From positions 62,001 through 126,000 of the forward strand of contig JAGRES010000005.1 in assembly GCA_020446425.1 (NCBI GenBank): DNA of 64,000 nucleotides, in the 5' to 3' direction. The stretch is from Sphingobium sp. (GTDB lineage Bacteria > Pseudomonadota > Alphaproteobacteria > Sphingomonadales > Sphingomonadaceae). Under the pieces are notes generated by a model that was not told where the DNA came from, did no database searches, and saw only the letters and a program-made list of their open reading frames with translations. Within the stretch, counting starts at the first letter, position 1; each line of letters opens with the position of its first letter. Of the stretch, positions 1 to 8,915 are shown one piece after another. The position numbers were made by a program, and so were the translations under genes.

Positions 1-1
1 T

Positions 2-715
2 CAGCTTGAGCTGCTGAAACCGCACTTGCTGCTGGAAGAGGCAAAGATCGCCTCCACATTCGTATTTTACGGCTCGGCGCGCATCCCGTCGCCGGAAAAG
101 GCACAGGCGCTGATCGACGCCGCCAAGACCGACCGGGACCAGCGCATCGCCCATAATCTGGCGGCCAAGGCGAAATATTATGACGAGGCGCGCAAGCTGG
201 CGCGGATCGCAGCCGGCTATCCCGCCAATTCTGCTGGATGCCATCATTTTGTTGTATGCTCGGGCGGCGGCCCGTCGATCATGGAAGCCGCCAATCGCGG
301 CGCGCACGATGTTGGTGCGCAGACGATCGGCCTCAATATCGTCCTGCCGCATGAGCAGGCACCCAATGAATATGTGACGCCGGACCTCAGCTTCCAGTTT
401 CACTATTTTGCATTGAGGAAAATGCATTTCCTGATGCGCGCTCGGGCGCTCGCGGTCTTCCCCGGCGGCTTCGGCACGTTCGATGAGTTTTTCGAGCTGC
501 TGACGCTGGTGCAGACCGGCAAGATCGACCCCATTCCGATCCTGCTGTTCGGGCGGGATTTCTGGAACCGCGTCGTCGATTTCGAGGCGCTGGTCGAGGA
601 AGGCGTGATCGCGCCCTCAGACCTGCGGCTCATCAACTGGGTCGAAACCGCCGAAGAGGCGTGGGATGTCGTCGAAGCCTTCTACGAGAAAGAAGGCGAA
701 CCCAGCTGCGACTAG
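2..715 (+). CDS. LOG-family / TIGR00730 Rossmann-fold protein, 5' end cut by window
   Basis: The reading frame is open from the left edge, so the gene starts outside the window; about 237 residues are visible. A TTG at 26 is in frame, but residues upstream of it (QLELLKPHL) read as normal protein, so I do not take it as the start. The family signature PGGFGTFDE is present, along with SGGGPSIMEAANRGA, the nucleotide-binding loop of the old 'lysine decarboxylase-like' group. Members hydrolyse nucleotide 5'-monophosphates, in some cases cytokinin precursors; the true substrate here is unknown. The stop codon TAG lies inside the left end of a palindromic element. Confidence 0.85.
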   Translation, partial: QLELLKPHLLLEEAKIASTFVFYGSARIPSPEKAQALIDAAKTDRDQRIAHNLAAKAKYYDEARKLARIAAGYPANSAGCHHFVVCSGGGPSIMEAANRGAHDVGAQTIGLNIVLPHEQAPNEYVTPDLSFQFHYFALRKMHFLMRARALAVFPGGFGTFDEFFELLTLVQTGKIDPIPILLFGRDFWNRVVDFEALVEEGVIAPSDLRLINWVETAEEAWDVVEAFYEKEGEPSCD

Positions 716-852
716 AGTTTGTTCCACTTGCGTGGAAATGCGTTGCCGGCCCTCTCCCCCACCCGGCCTACCATAGAGTATAATGTTTGGGAGGTCGGGT
801 GGGGGAGAGGGCCGGTGCGGAACGTTTCAGTGTAACTGAAACAGACTCTATA
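712..852. repeat. Composite palindromic intergenic element
   Basis: Three nested inverted repeats fill the space after the LOG gene. The core has 24-base arms at about 746-769 and 792-815 (C-rich CTCTCCCCCACCCG against its complement) around a 22-base spacer. It is flanked by small hairpins at 722-737 (TTCCAC/GTGGAA) and 824-842 (GTTTCAGT/ACTGAAAC). The outermost sequence (TAGAGTTTGTTCC, 713-725) pairs imperfectly with the right end near 838-850. The element begins with CTAG, which supplies the stop codon of the gene before it. It looks like a REP/MITE-type repeat, but I see no second copy in the window. Confidence 0.6.
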
Positions 853-868
853 AGTGCGCAACTCGACA

Positions 869-899
869 AAAGAACGGCCCGCGAAACGGGCCGTTCTTT
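869..899 (-). terminator. Rho-independent terminator of the cytochrome c gene
   Basis: A perfect 13-bp stem (AAAGAACGGCCCG, 869-881, with its complement 887-899) encloses the 5-base loop CGAAA. On the minus strand it is followed by a short T-run. It lies just downstream of the cytochrome c stop codon at 922. It could also stop plus-strand transcripts coming from the LOG gene. Confidence 0.85.
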
Positions 900-921
900 A
901 ACAAAACCGATCTAGGCCAGC

Positions 922-1533
922 TTATTCAGCCGGTGCAGCCTCATCGACAGCAGCATTGTCCGCTGCCTCGGTCGCATTGGCGGCATCGTCACCCTCTGCA
1001 GCTTCCGGCGCATCGGCAGTCGGCAGCGGCAGGTTGGACCCTTGTGTATTGAGATATGCGATCAGGTTGGCGCGATCTTCCGGCTTACCCAGGCCGGCAA
1101 AGGTCATCTTGGTGCCCGGAGCATATTCACGCGGGCTCTTCAGCCAGGCGTCGAGCGCCTCGAACGTCCAGTTGCCCGGCACGCCCTTCAACGCGTCGGT
1201 GAACACGAAGCCGGCATGCGCACCATGAGGCTTGCCGACAACGCCATGCAGGTTGGGACCAATACCATTGGCGCCACCGTCGTTGATCGTGTGGCACGCC
1301 GCGCATTTGGCGAAAACCTTCTCGCCCTTGGCAACGTCCGCACTGGCGAGCAGCGTATTGAGCGACGGGCCGTTGGCTGCGCCTTCACCGCCTTCTTCAA
1401 CACCTTCGATAGCATAACCCATTTCTTCCGGGCGCTCCGTGTGGAACAGCTTGCTCGATACGATACCGCCGCCCAGCGCGATGATACCAGCGAACAGGGC
1501 CCAGCCCGCAAATGTGTTGAAACGATCGTCCAT
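922..1533 (-). CDS. Membrane-anchored c-type cytochrome (CycM-like)
   Basis: A 203-residue protein with one N-terminal membrane segment (about 8-26) that is probably an uncleaved anchor. The single haem-binding motif KCAACH is at 77-81, and a methionine ligand candidate lies in GTKMTFAG near 143. This is the class I fold of the CycM/cytochrome c552 type, which carries electrons from the bc1 complex to terminal oxidases at the periplasmic face. The last 35 or so residues are an unusual tail of Ala, Asp and Glu that looks disordered. The gene is divergent from pheA and ends in a strong terminator. Confidence 0.85.
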   Translation of the reverse strand: MDDRFNTFAGWALFAGIIALGGGIVSSKLFHTERPEEMGYAIEGVEEGGEGAANGPSLNTLLASADVAKGEKVFAKCAACHTINDGGANGIGPNLHGVVGKPHGAHAGFVFTDALKGVPGNWTFEALDAWLKSPREYAPGTKMTFAGLGKPEDRANLIAYLNTQGSNLPLPTADAPEAAEGDDAANATEAADNAAVDEAAPAE

Positions 1534-1689
1534 GCGCCCGCAATCCTTCTAAAACCTGACGAGATATATGCGCCGTTGCCGTCGCACTTTTCCCCCTGTG
1601 CGCGATCCCATAATGGCGGAATGCCAAAGGTGCAAGCGGTGCTTGCGTCGAATGTGATGAGCGCCTAAGCGCACGGGCGAGGATATTCC

Positions 1690-2583
1690 ATGGAAAGCTA
1701 CCCCCTTCCCGCACGAACGCTGGTCGAGCAATTGAGCGCCGCTGCTGCTGCTACCCCGGAGCGCGCCATCGCTTTTCAGGGCGCGCCCGGCGCGAATTCT
1801 CATCTGGCGGCGCTCGGCTATTGCCCGGATTGCCTGCCTCTTCCCTGCTTCTCGTTCGAGGACGCAATTGAAGCGGTGCGCGAAGGACGGGCCCACCGGG
1901 CCATCATTCCGATCGAGAATTCCCTCCACGGCCGCGTGGCGGACATGCACTTCCTGCTGCCCGAATCGGGTCTGTCGATCATCGACGAATATTTTCTGCC
2001 CATTCATCACCAGCTGATGGCGCCCGATGATTCGCCGGTGTCCGAAGTGCTCAGCCATGTGCAGGCGCTGGGCCAGTGCCGCCATTATCTGCGCGAACAT
2101 GCCATCCGCCCTATCGCTTATGCCGATACGGCGGGCGCGGCCGCCATGGTGGCGGCCAATCGGGAGCCGGGCATCGGCGCTGTCGCACCGGCGCTGGCGG
2201 CGGAACTATATGGGCTGCATATCCTCGCGCGAGACATAGAGGACAGCCACGACAATATGACACGTTTCGTCGTGCTGGCGCGCGAAGAGGTACTGCCGGA
2301 TCACAGCAAGCCGGTGATGACCACCTTCCTGTTCGAGGTGAAGAATATTCCCGCTGCGCTGTACAAGGCCATGGGCGGCTTCGCGACCAATGGCGTCAAC
2401 ATGACCAAGCTGGAGAGTTATCAGCGCGGCGCAAGTTTCTCCGCGACGGAATTCTATGCCGACATAGAAGGTATGCCCGGGGATCCGGCGGTGGATCGCG
2501 CGCTCGAAGAATTGCGCTTCCATACCAAATGGGTGCGCATATTGGGCAGCTATGTCCAGGCGCGGCCGCGCACGATGCCCTGA
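1690..2583 (+). CDS. pheA: Prephenate dehydratase
   Basis: A 297-residue monofunctional enzyme that converts prephenate to phenylpyruvate in phenylalanine synthesis. The N-terminal catalytic part has PIENSLHGRV and the conserved Thr-Arg-Phe in NMTRFVVLA. The C-terminal ACT domain (about 200-285) carries the ESYQRG version of the Phe-binding ESRP motif, so feedback inhibition by phenylalanine is expected. The ATG at 1690 is preceded by GAGG at a spacing of seven bases. No chorismate mutase domain is fused to it. Confidence 0.93.
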   Translation: MESYPLPARTLVEQLSAAAAATPERAIAFQGAPGANSHLAALGYCPDCLPLPCFSFEDAIEAVREGRAHRAIIPIENSLHGRVADMHFLLPESGLSIIDEYFLPIHHQLMAPDDSPVSEVLSHVQALGQCRHYLREHAIRPIAYADTAGAAAMVAANREPGIGAVAPALAAELYGLHILARDIEDSHDNMTRFVVLAREEVLPDHSKPVMTTFLFEVKNIPAALYKAMGGFATNGVNMTKLESYQRGASFSATEFYADIEGMPGDPAVDRALEELRFHTKWVRILGSYVQARPRTMP

Positions 2584-2728
2584 TGAAAGCCTCTGCAAAC
2601 CCTGTTTGCGACATTCATGTATAAACGCGAAATCGCGCACAAGCGCCGTTGCCAAGCGTGCGGCGCGCCGCTATAGGCCGTTTCTCAACAGCCCGCCGCC
2701 AGCTTCCTGCTTGCGGCGAAACCTGTGC

Positions 2729-2821
2729 GGAGACGTGGGTGAGTGGCTGAAACCAGCGGTTTGCTAAACCGTCGTACGATGATTAGTCGTACCGAGGGTT
2801 CGAATCCCTCCGTCTCCGCCA
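2729..2821 (+). tRNA. tRNA-Ser (GCT anticodon)
   Basis: A class II tRNA of 93 nt including an encoded CCA. The acceptor stem is GGAGACG/CGTCTCC with discriminator G. The anticodon loop TTGCTAA gives GCT at 2763-2765, reading AGC and AGT codons. There is a long variable arm (GTACGAT...GTCGTAC) and a T-arm GAGGGTTCGAATCCCTC. I looked for a second copy of its 3' end, which would mark an integrated island, and found none in the window. Confidence 0.97.
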
Positions 2822-2912
2822 GACTTTTATGCGCGCGATACCCCCACCAATCCATCGTGCGTGGCTCTACTCCTGAATATGAAGCCCCCTCGAAAATCGG
2901 CGGCGCACCAGA

Positions 2913-4253
2913 TCATATAGAGGACAAAATGGCCGCCACGCCGCTTGCCGATATGAGCATCTGCAGCGTGGATTTAATGCGCAGGCGATCCGAAAGCACA
3001 GTGGCCAATGCGACAATCGCGCAGCTCAGGAGCCAGAAAATAACGGTAAACGGCGCCTCATTACCAATGTACTGGCGGACCAGAAACGTCACCAGCAACG
3101 CCAACGGAACACCCCACACCACTCCTTCCCACGCATTGCGTATGCAAGGCTGGGGATATCCCCGCCGCTCTTTCTTGCGGATCCAGATTGTGATGCCGGT
3201 AGCGACAATGGCGGTGAGAGCGAGGCCAAATACCGCATAGGCAAGCTTGACCGGCAAACCGCCATAATTCCCGAAATGAAGAGGGTAAGCCGATGCAATA
3301 AATTGCTGGCCAATCGCACCGTCGGCCAGCCCCGTAGTCCCCAGAAAATGGCCGTTGCCATCGAAATTATAATTCTCGCAATAGATGAGGCGATGGTCGT
3401 GCCGGGCGATAATCTGCACCCGCTGGCCCGCTGTCAGAGGGTCGTGGACGATTACATAGATGGGCCGCGCGCCCGAGAATCGCGTTGCCATGGTGCGTAA
3501 TGGCCCAGCCACATCGGGAATCGGTGCAGACCGCGCGTCAGGAGGTCCCTCCGCTCCGAATATCGGTGCGTAAACTGCCTCCATGTCCCCGTCATATGAG
3601 GTGGAAGCAAGGCCATAGCCGTTGATTGTCGCCAGACCTATCATCGCTCCGGTCAGCGCGATGGCAATGGCAAAGGGAAGCGTCCAGACGCCCAGGCGAT
3701 TATGCCAATCGGCCAGGCCGACCCCTTCCTTGTCGCGAGCACGCAGGCGGAATGCATCCCGGAATATACGTGGATGGGCGATAACGCCGGTAAGCGACAG
3801 GGCCAGCATCGCCACACCCAATGCGCCAACAATCGTCATACCGATGACCGATGGCAGATTGAGTGAATAATGCAGAAGCAGCAGAAACTCGGCCCATGCA
3901 TTATGCTCGGGCATGACAATCCGCCCCTTGCTGTCGGCATGCATGGCCTGCGTGTCGGTGGTCACGGTAGCACGCGGCAGCGCTTCGACAGGCATGTGAA
4001 CATAAAGATGTTCTGTTGCGGGCTTATCCTTTTCACTTGCCAGCACATGGGCGACGGCACTTTGCACCGCATCCGGCGTTATCGCGTGCATTTCGGGGGC
4101 AGCGGGCTGTTCAACGCGCTGCCACTCCTCATAAAAGACCGATAATGTGCCGGTCAGGCAAACGAGATACAGTATTGCCGCTGTAAGCAAGCCAATAGCC
4201 CTATGAGCGGACAGGGCACGTTGGACCATAGTGTTACGGGCGATCCGGCTCAT
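2913..4253 (-). CDS. PepSY-associated membrane protein (PiuB-like)
   Basis: A 446-residue protein with about four to five membrane helices and two periplasmic PepSY-type regions, the arrangement of PiuB/PepSY_TM proteins that accompany siderophore receptors. Related proteins are thought to reduce or release iron at the inner membrane; the exact reaction is not settled. The first helix follows HRAIGLLTAAILYL. I chose the ATG at 4253 (MSRIARNTM) because it lies five bases after the stop of the preceding gene; an ATG at 4352 would overlap that gene by about 95 bases. It is the last gene of the iron operon. Confidence 0.8.
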   Translation of the reverse strand: MSRIARNTMVQRALSAHRAIGLLTAAILYLVCLTGTLSVFYEEWQRVEQPAAPEMHAITPDAVQSAVAHVLASEKDKPATEHLYVHMPVEALPRATVTTDTQAMHADSKGRIVMPEHNAWAEFLLLLHYSLNLPSVIGMTIVGALGVAMLALSLTGVIAHPRIFRDAFRLRARDKEGVGLADWHNRLGVWTLPFAIAIALTGAMIGLATINGYGLASTSYDGDMEAVYAPIFGAEGPPDARSAPIPDVAGPLRTMATRFSGARPIYVIVHDPLTAGQRVQIIARHDHRLIYCENYNFDGNGHFLGTTGLADGAIGQQFIASAYPLHFGNYGGLPVKLAYAVFGLALTAIVATGITIWIRKKERRGYPQPCIRNAWEGVVWGVPLALLVTFLVRQYIGNEAPFTVIFWLLSCAIVALATVLSDRLRIKSTLQMLISASGVAAILSSI

Positions 4254-4257
4254 CGGT

Positions 4258-4839
4258 TCATACCCTGACGGCCAGTAGCGCCAGCGCAGCGCAACTGAGC
4301 CCGCCGAGCAGCATGAACTGGGCTCTGCGTCGCGGCCAGAACAGCAGCGCAAAGATCAGTATCGCCCATATAAGAGGCATCGACAGAAACGCCAGCAAGG
4401 CGCTGTTTGCTTCATGCAACCCTGCCCTGTTGGCCAATTCGCGAGCGGCCAGAGCAACTGCCATTGCCACCAAAAGCGCTGCAGGCACCGTCACCAGGAA
4501 GGTGACGCCCCTGTGGCCGAGTTGAAGCGGCTCAGTGCGCCCACCCTCCTGCTTCATCCGCCCAGCAGGTACAGCCGCCTTGCCCGGTGGCGCTGTCCAG
4601 GCTGCATATGCGAGGCACAGCGCCGCCATGCCCATAGCGCAGAGCGAGACGATCGCCATGCCCCATGCGCCCTCTACAACTGCACTCAGCGCCATAGCTG
4701 TGAACAGCGCGCCCCAGGCCATGCCGTTTAGCGCGATGGAGCGTTTTGACGTGCTCCATGCAAAGCGCAGCAGCGCTATGGCCAAGACAGCACACATGGC
4801 GGCAAACCACAGCGGCGATAAGACGAGGCCTGTGTTCAC
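4258..4839 (-). CDS. Small polytopic membrane protein of an iron-uptake operon
   Basis: A 193-residue protein made of two hydrophobic halves, with about three membrane segments each, joined by a hydrophilic linker (PPGKAAVPAGRMKQEGG). The GTG at 4839 sits two bases after the stop of the TonB receptor, pointing to translational coupling; longer starts would read back into the receptor. Its position between receptor and PepSY protein matches that of the small DUF3325/DUF3649 proteins in siderophore operons of other proteobacteria, and it may be a fusion of two such units. That assignment is a guess from context. Confidence 0.65.
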   Translation of the reverse strand: MNTGLVLSPLWFAAMCAVLAIALLRFAWSTSKRSIALNGMAWGALFTAMALSAVVEGAWGMAIVSLCAMGMAALCLAYAAWTAPPGKAAVPAGRMKQEGGRTEPLQLGHRGVTFLVTVPAALLVAMAVALAARELANRAGLHEANSALLAFLSMPLIWAILIFALLFWPRRRAQFMLLGGLSCAALALLAVRV

Positions 4840-4841
4840 GC

Positions 4842-6983
4842 TCAGTAACGGAGGGTCAGGGTCGCAAGCACGCTGCGCGGAGCGGTGTAATAGGCCTGCC
4901 CCCATTCCAGGCTGCCCAGATATTTGGTGTCCGTCACATTGCGTACATTCACGGTGGCACGCACATGGTCGACCAGATCGACTCCGGCCATCAGATCAAG
5001 CACCGCATAAGCGCCCTGAACTATGTCGACATCGCCCGAAACACCGCCATAGAACTGCACATCCGCATCAGTATATCTGATCCTGTTCTGCCAGCGCAGC
5101 TGAGCACCGAGCATGAGATTGTTCAGCTTGGGCAGCTTGTAGGTGCTGGCAAGCTTCAGGCTCTTGGTAGGAAGCCATGTCCGTGTCGGATCGCCGGCCT
5201 CATCCTCGACCTCAAGGCCGGTATAGCCGCCGCTCACTGCCCAGTTCTCGCTAAGCTGGCCAGCAATTTCGATCTCGAAACCACGCGACGTTGTATCCAC
5301 GCCCTCATAATAGCTGCCGCCGACCGGACCGGCCCCACCCGGCCCGAATGTTCCGAGACGGCTGGCAAGCCCCTTCTGTTTCGCACGGAAAAGAGCCGCG
5401 CTCACATACAACCGTTTGTCGAACCACTCGGACTTGAAACCGCCTTCGATACTGCTGCCCTTCGCCGGATCGAGCTTATTATTGTCTATGTCCACCTCGA
5501 CTTGCGGGTTGAAGATATTGGTATAGCTCGCATAGGCGGAAATATTGGAGGTCAGATCCAGAACCGCACCGAGATAAGGACTAATCGCGCTGTCGTTGCG
5601 CGACTGGTCGGTACCATAAGAGACACCGCTCGACTTCAGCTTCATGGCACTGAACCCAACCACAGCCTTGAGCCGGTCGGACAGATTGAGATGCGCCGCC
5701 GCGTAGCCACGCGTCAGCTTGTCGGTCACATCTTCTTCCAAGGTGTTGGCAGGATAGGCCGGTTCCGCAAACCCCGCATCGCCCGAAGCCCAGATATCGA
5801 GATGCGGATATGCGAAGAATGTGGAGGAAAAGGCCTCATATTCCTGGCCGCTGGAGCGCGAGATTGAAAGGCCGAATGCAAAGCTGTGCTCGCGACCGAA
5901 CAGTGTGAATGGACCAGAGGCATAAAAGTCACCCAGATACTGATCGAAGTCATCGGTATATTTGCCGGTAACGCCGTTGATGCCGGCACCGGTTGCCTTG
6001 TCCGTATAGCCATAGGCGTAGAGCAGCTGAGCGAACCCCTTGAGCTTGTTGTATGTGAAGATGCCTTTGGCTTCCCATCCCTCACCAAAGCTGTAGGCCA
6101 GCTCGGCAAAGGCGCTCTGGTCTGTCACATTCCACTGTGTCCAATCAGCCGCAGTCGATGCCGAAACCGGAAAATCAATGCGTGTGCCATCTGTATAGAT
6201 GAGCGGCAACGCACCCCACAGTACGCCATCAGCATCATTATCCTGCCGCGAATAGCCGACGGTCGCGGTGAGGCCGGGCACCATCTCCCACGCAAGCAGC
6301 GCACCATATACATCGCGATTGACGTGATTGAAGTCGAGATAGCTGTCCTTGTCCTGATGGGCGAAGATCAATCTTGCCGACAGCGTGCCAGAGGCATTCA
6401 GCGGGCCAGAAACATCCGCCTCAACGCGTTTTTTGTCCCAGGATCCATATTGCCCGGAAAGTGAGGCCTGCAATGTATCGGTCGGGCGCTTGCGCACATA
6501 ATTGATCGTCGCCGAGGGGTTGCCGACGCCGGTCATGATCGCGTTGGCCCCGCGCACCGTTACGACATTCTCAAACAGGGCTGTGTCCAGATCGCCAAAC
6601 TGTATGCCCCAACGCAGCGGCAATCCTATGCCATCAACCTGGAAACTGGTGATGTCGAAACCGCGCGAGTTATAATAGGTGCGATCGGTCTCGATACGCT
6701 CGACGTTGATGCCGACCACCTGGTCAAGCAGGTCATTGATATCCGTCAGACCGAAAGCTTCAATCCGCTCGCGATCGACAAGCGTTACAGACTGAGGCGT
6801 CTCCCTGAGCGTTAACGGCAGACCTGTAGCAGAGCCGTCCTGACGGTCCAACGCGCCCGTGACGATAATATCTCGCCCGCCATATGAAGCAGCGGCATCG
6901 GGCGCTTCCGCGGCTACGGCCATTGGTGCGGACGCAAGCCACAATGCGGTGGAGAGCAGGAATTGGTGTGACGAAAATGTCAT
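4842..6983 (-). CDS. TonB-dependent siderophore receptor
   Basis: A 713-residue outer-membrane receptor. A signal peptide ending near MAVAAEA is followed by a plug domain (about 38-165) with TLRETPQSVTLVDRERI and RGFDITSFQVDGI, typical of FhuE/FpvA-like ferric-siderophore receptors. The rest is a 22-strand barrel that ends in a terminal aromatic residue (LTLRY). There is no N-terminal signalling (STN) domain, so it should not control its own sigma factor. It heads an operon with two inner-membrane proteins and lies behind a Fur-box-like site. The actual siderophore cannot be read from the sequence. Confidence 0.92.
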   Translation of the reverse strand: MTFSSHQFLLSTALWLASAPMAVAAEAPDAAASYGGRDIIVTGALDRQDGSATGLPLTLRETPQSVTLVDRERIEAFGLTDINDLLDQVVGINVERIETDRTYYNSRGFDITSFQVDGIGLPLRWGIQFGDLDTALFENVVTVRGANAIMTGVGNPSATINYVRKRPTDTLQASLSGQYGSWDKKRVEADVSGPLNASGTLSARLIFAHQDKDSYLDFNHVNRDVYGALLAWEMVPGLTATVGYSRQDNDADGVLWGALPLIYTDGTRIDFPVSASTAADWTQWNVTDQSAFAELAYSFGEGWEAKGIFTYNKLKGFAQLLYAYGYTDKATGAGINGVTGKYTDDFDQYLGDFYASGPFTLFGREHSFAFGLSISRSSGQEYEAFSSTFFAYPHLDIWASGDAGFAEPAYPANTLEEDVTDKLTRGYAAAHLNLSDRLKAVVGFSAMKLKSSGVSYGTDQSRNDSAISPYLGAVLDLTSNISAYASYTNIFNPQVEVDIDNNKLDPAKGSSIEGGFKSEWFDKRLYVSAALFRAKQKGLASRLGTFGPGGAGPVGGSYYEGVDTTSRGFEIEIAGQLSENWAVSGGYTGLEVEDEAGDPTRTWLPTKSLKLASTYKLPKLNNLMLGAQLRWQNRIRYTDADVQFYGGVSGDVDIVQGAYAVLDLMAGVDLVDHVRATVNVRNVTDTKYLGSLEWGQAYYTAPRSVLATLTLRY

Positions 6984-7034
6984 CGGTGACGACCCCCTTA
7001 TTCGGTTTCAAAAAGCGATGACGACGGCTATTAT

Positions 7035-7049
7035 TGATAATAATAATGA
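7035..7049 (-). promoter_or_regulatory. Fur-box-like operator
   Basis: TGATAATAATAATGA at 7035-7049 matches the 7-1-7 Fur model (TGATAATnATTATCA) in 13 of 15 positions. It lies about 50 bases upstream of the receptor start, in an AT-rich patch. Repression by iron-loaded Fur is the natural reading for a siderophore receptor operon. Confidence 0.6.
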
Positions 7050-7231
7050 GAGTCAATTGCAATAAAGAGATACTTCGCGCAATTTCAAATGCTTCCCCGC
7101 GGTCAAGCCAACCCTGGCTGACACCCGCCAGCACCGGCAACCTCTGGCTAATCTATTATTTCATGAACCATGCCCTGATATGATAGGAAGATAGACAGAA
7201 ACTATAATTCACAATCTATGAGCAGGATGTC

Positions 7232-8830
7232 ATGAGCGCATATCCCTATCCGCTGTTGATCCAGAAAATGCTGCTTTCGGGCGTATCGCGCGCGGCGGGC
7301 GCGGAAATAATATCGGACGGATTGACGCGGTACGGTTACCCGGAGCTGCTCCAGAGAGTGAGGCGTCTTGTCGGAGCACTGCGCAGCATGGATGTGCAGC
7401 AAGGTGACACTATCGCGGTCATGGACTGGGACACGCACCGCTATCTCGAGAGTTTTTTCGGTATCCCGGCCGCTGGTGCCGTGTTGCAGATGGTCAACGT
7501 CCGCATGTCACCCGAACAGATTATCTACACGCTCAACAAGACGCGGGCGAAGGTCATCTTCTGCAACGCGGATTTCGCGCCTTTGCTGGAGGCAGTACTC
7601 GCTCATCTGGATCATGCCAAACAGCTGATATGCCTGGACGACGCCAGCGCCGGAGCAAGCATGTGGACCGGCAGTTATGAAAAGCTGCTGGACGCAGCCG
7701 ATCCTGATACGCCGTTCGACGATTTCGATGAAAATACGCGTGCAACCGTGTTCTTCACAACCGGAACGACAGGCCTGCCCAAAGGCGTCTATTTTTCACA
7801 CAGGCAATTGGTACTGCATACATTGTCGTTGCTCGCCGGTTTCGCTCTGGGCGGTCCCAACGCCCGTTTTTCGGCGGACGGCACCTATATGCCGATAACC
7901 CCGATGTTTCATGTACATGCCTGGGGTTTTCCCTATGCGGCGACCATGGGCGGCATGAAGCAGGTGTATCCAGGCCGGTACATCCCGGCAAATCTGCTGC
8001 GGCTGATTGTTGAGGAAAAGGTCACCCTGACCCACTGCGTCCCCACCATATTGCGCATGCTGCTCGATGAGCCCGGCAGCGAGAGCATGGACCTCTCACG
8101 CGTCAGCATGGCCATCGGCGGCTCCGCCCTGCCCTATGCGCTGGCCGAACAGGCTCTGCAGCGCGGCATCGACGTTTATACCGGCTATGGCATGTCCGAA
8201 GCATGCCCGATCATCAGCATCGCAGCAGGGGGCAATACCGTCGACACCAGCGAAGCCAATGTCCGTCAGCGTACCAGGGCGGGGGTGGCCGCGCCCCTCA
8301 TGGAGATGCAGATCGTGGGGCCCGATATGACGCCGCTGCCGAACGATGGCGAAGCGGCGGGCGAGATCGTGTTGCGCGGGCCGTGGCTGACTCCCGGGTA
8401 TCTTGATGACGAAAAGGCCTCTGAAGCGCTGTGGGAAGGCGGCTGGATGCATACCGGCGATGTCGGCAAGATTGACCCGAATGGCCGCCTGTCGATCACC
8501 GACCGTCTCAAGGATGTCATCAAAACCGGCGGCGAGTGGATATCGTCGCTCGATATGGAAAACATCCTCAGCCGCCATCCGCAGGTAGCTGAAGTCGCGG
8601 TGATCGGTGTTCCTCACCCGCAATGGGGCGAGAGCGCGCTGCCCTTCATCGTCAGCCGTACCGGAGAGGACATTCCCCTGGCCGAACTCGCCGAACTGAT
8701 TGATGCCTGCATCGCGGATGGCAGCCTGCCCAGCTATGCCAAGCTGAAAGAGGTCCGGTTCGTGAGCGAAATTCCGAAAACCAGCGTTGGCAAGCTGGAC
8801 AAGAAGGCGCTGCGGCAAATGGCCGGCTAG
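7232..8830 (+). CDS. Medium/long-chain acyl-CoA synthetase (AMP-forming)
   Basis: A 532-residue adenylate-forming enzyme that activates a fatty acid with ATP and CoA. It has the P-loop TTGTTGLPKGV, the A5 motif YGMSEACP, the hinge region TGDVGKIDPNGRLSITDRLKD, and the C-terminal catalytic lysine in PKTSVGKLDKK. Length and spacing fit the AlkK/medium-chain group, but chain length cannot be fixed by eye. The ATG at 7232 follows GCAGGA. A TATAAT at 7203-7208 could be the -10 box. It stands alone, and its TAG stop forms the left end of a palindrome. Confidence 0.88.
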   Translation: MSAYPYPLLIQKMLLSGVSRAAGAEIISDGLTRYGYPELLQRVRRLVGALRSMDVQQGDTIAVMDWDTHRYLESFFGIPAAGAVLQMVNVRMSPEQIIYTLNKTRAKVIFCNADFAPLLEAVLAHLDHAKQLICLDDASAGASMWTGSYEKLLDAADPDTPFDDFDENTRATVFFTTGTTGLPKGVYFSHRQLVLHTLSLLAGFALGGPNARFSADGTYMPITPMFHVHAWGFPYAATMGGMKQVYPGRYIPANLLRLIVEEKVTLTHCVPTILRMLLDEPGSESMDLSRVSMAIGGSALPYALAEQALQRGIDVYTGYGMSEACPIISIAAGGNTVDTSEANVRQRTRAGVAAPLMEMQIVGPDMTPLPNDGEAAGEIVLRGPWLTPGYLDDEKASEALWEGGWMHTGDVGKIDPNGRLSITDRLKDVIKTGGEWISSLDMENILSRHPQVAEVAVIGVPHPQWGESALPFIVSRTGEDIPLAELAELIDACIADGSLPSYAKLKEVRFVSEIPKTSVGKLDKKALRQMAG

Positions 8831-8902
8831 TGACCCGAATCTGAAGTTCGTCTCATTATGCCGATAGTGTGGAACGAACTTCAGATTCATCAGGGTCACT
8901 AG
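8827..8902. repeat. Bulged palindrome A
   Basis: The outer arms CTAGTGACCC (8827-8836) and GGGTCACTAG (8893-8902) are exact complements. The inner arms GAATCTGAAGTTCGT (8837-8851) and 8874-8888 are exact over 15 bp. A four-base bulge (ATCA) on the right side separates the two stems, and the loop is about 22 bases. The left CTAG holds the stop codon of the acyl-CoA synthetase. It has no T-run, so it is not a standard terminator. Confidence 0.7.
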
Positions 8903-8915
8903 AAACTACGTGATT

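Noticed and set aside
2729-2821. tRNA-Ser as an attachment site for the iron-uptake region next to it
   Set aside because: No integrase and no second copy of the tRNA 3' end are visible in the window, and the iron genes have ordinary composition.
4746-5867. Long plus-strand frame opposite the TonB receptor
   Set aside because: It is a shadow of the receptor's codon pattern in a GC-rich gene; no domain is seen.
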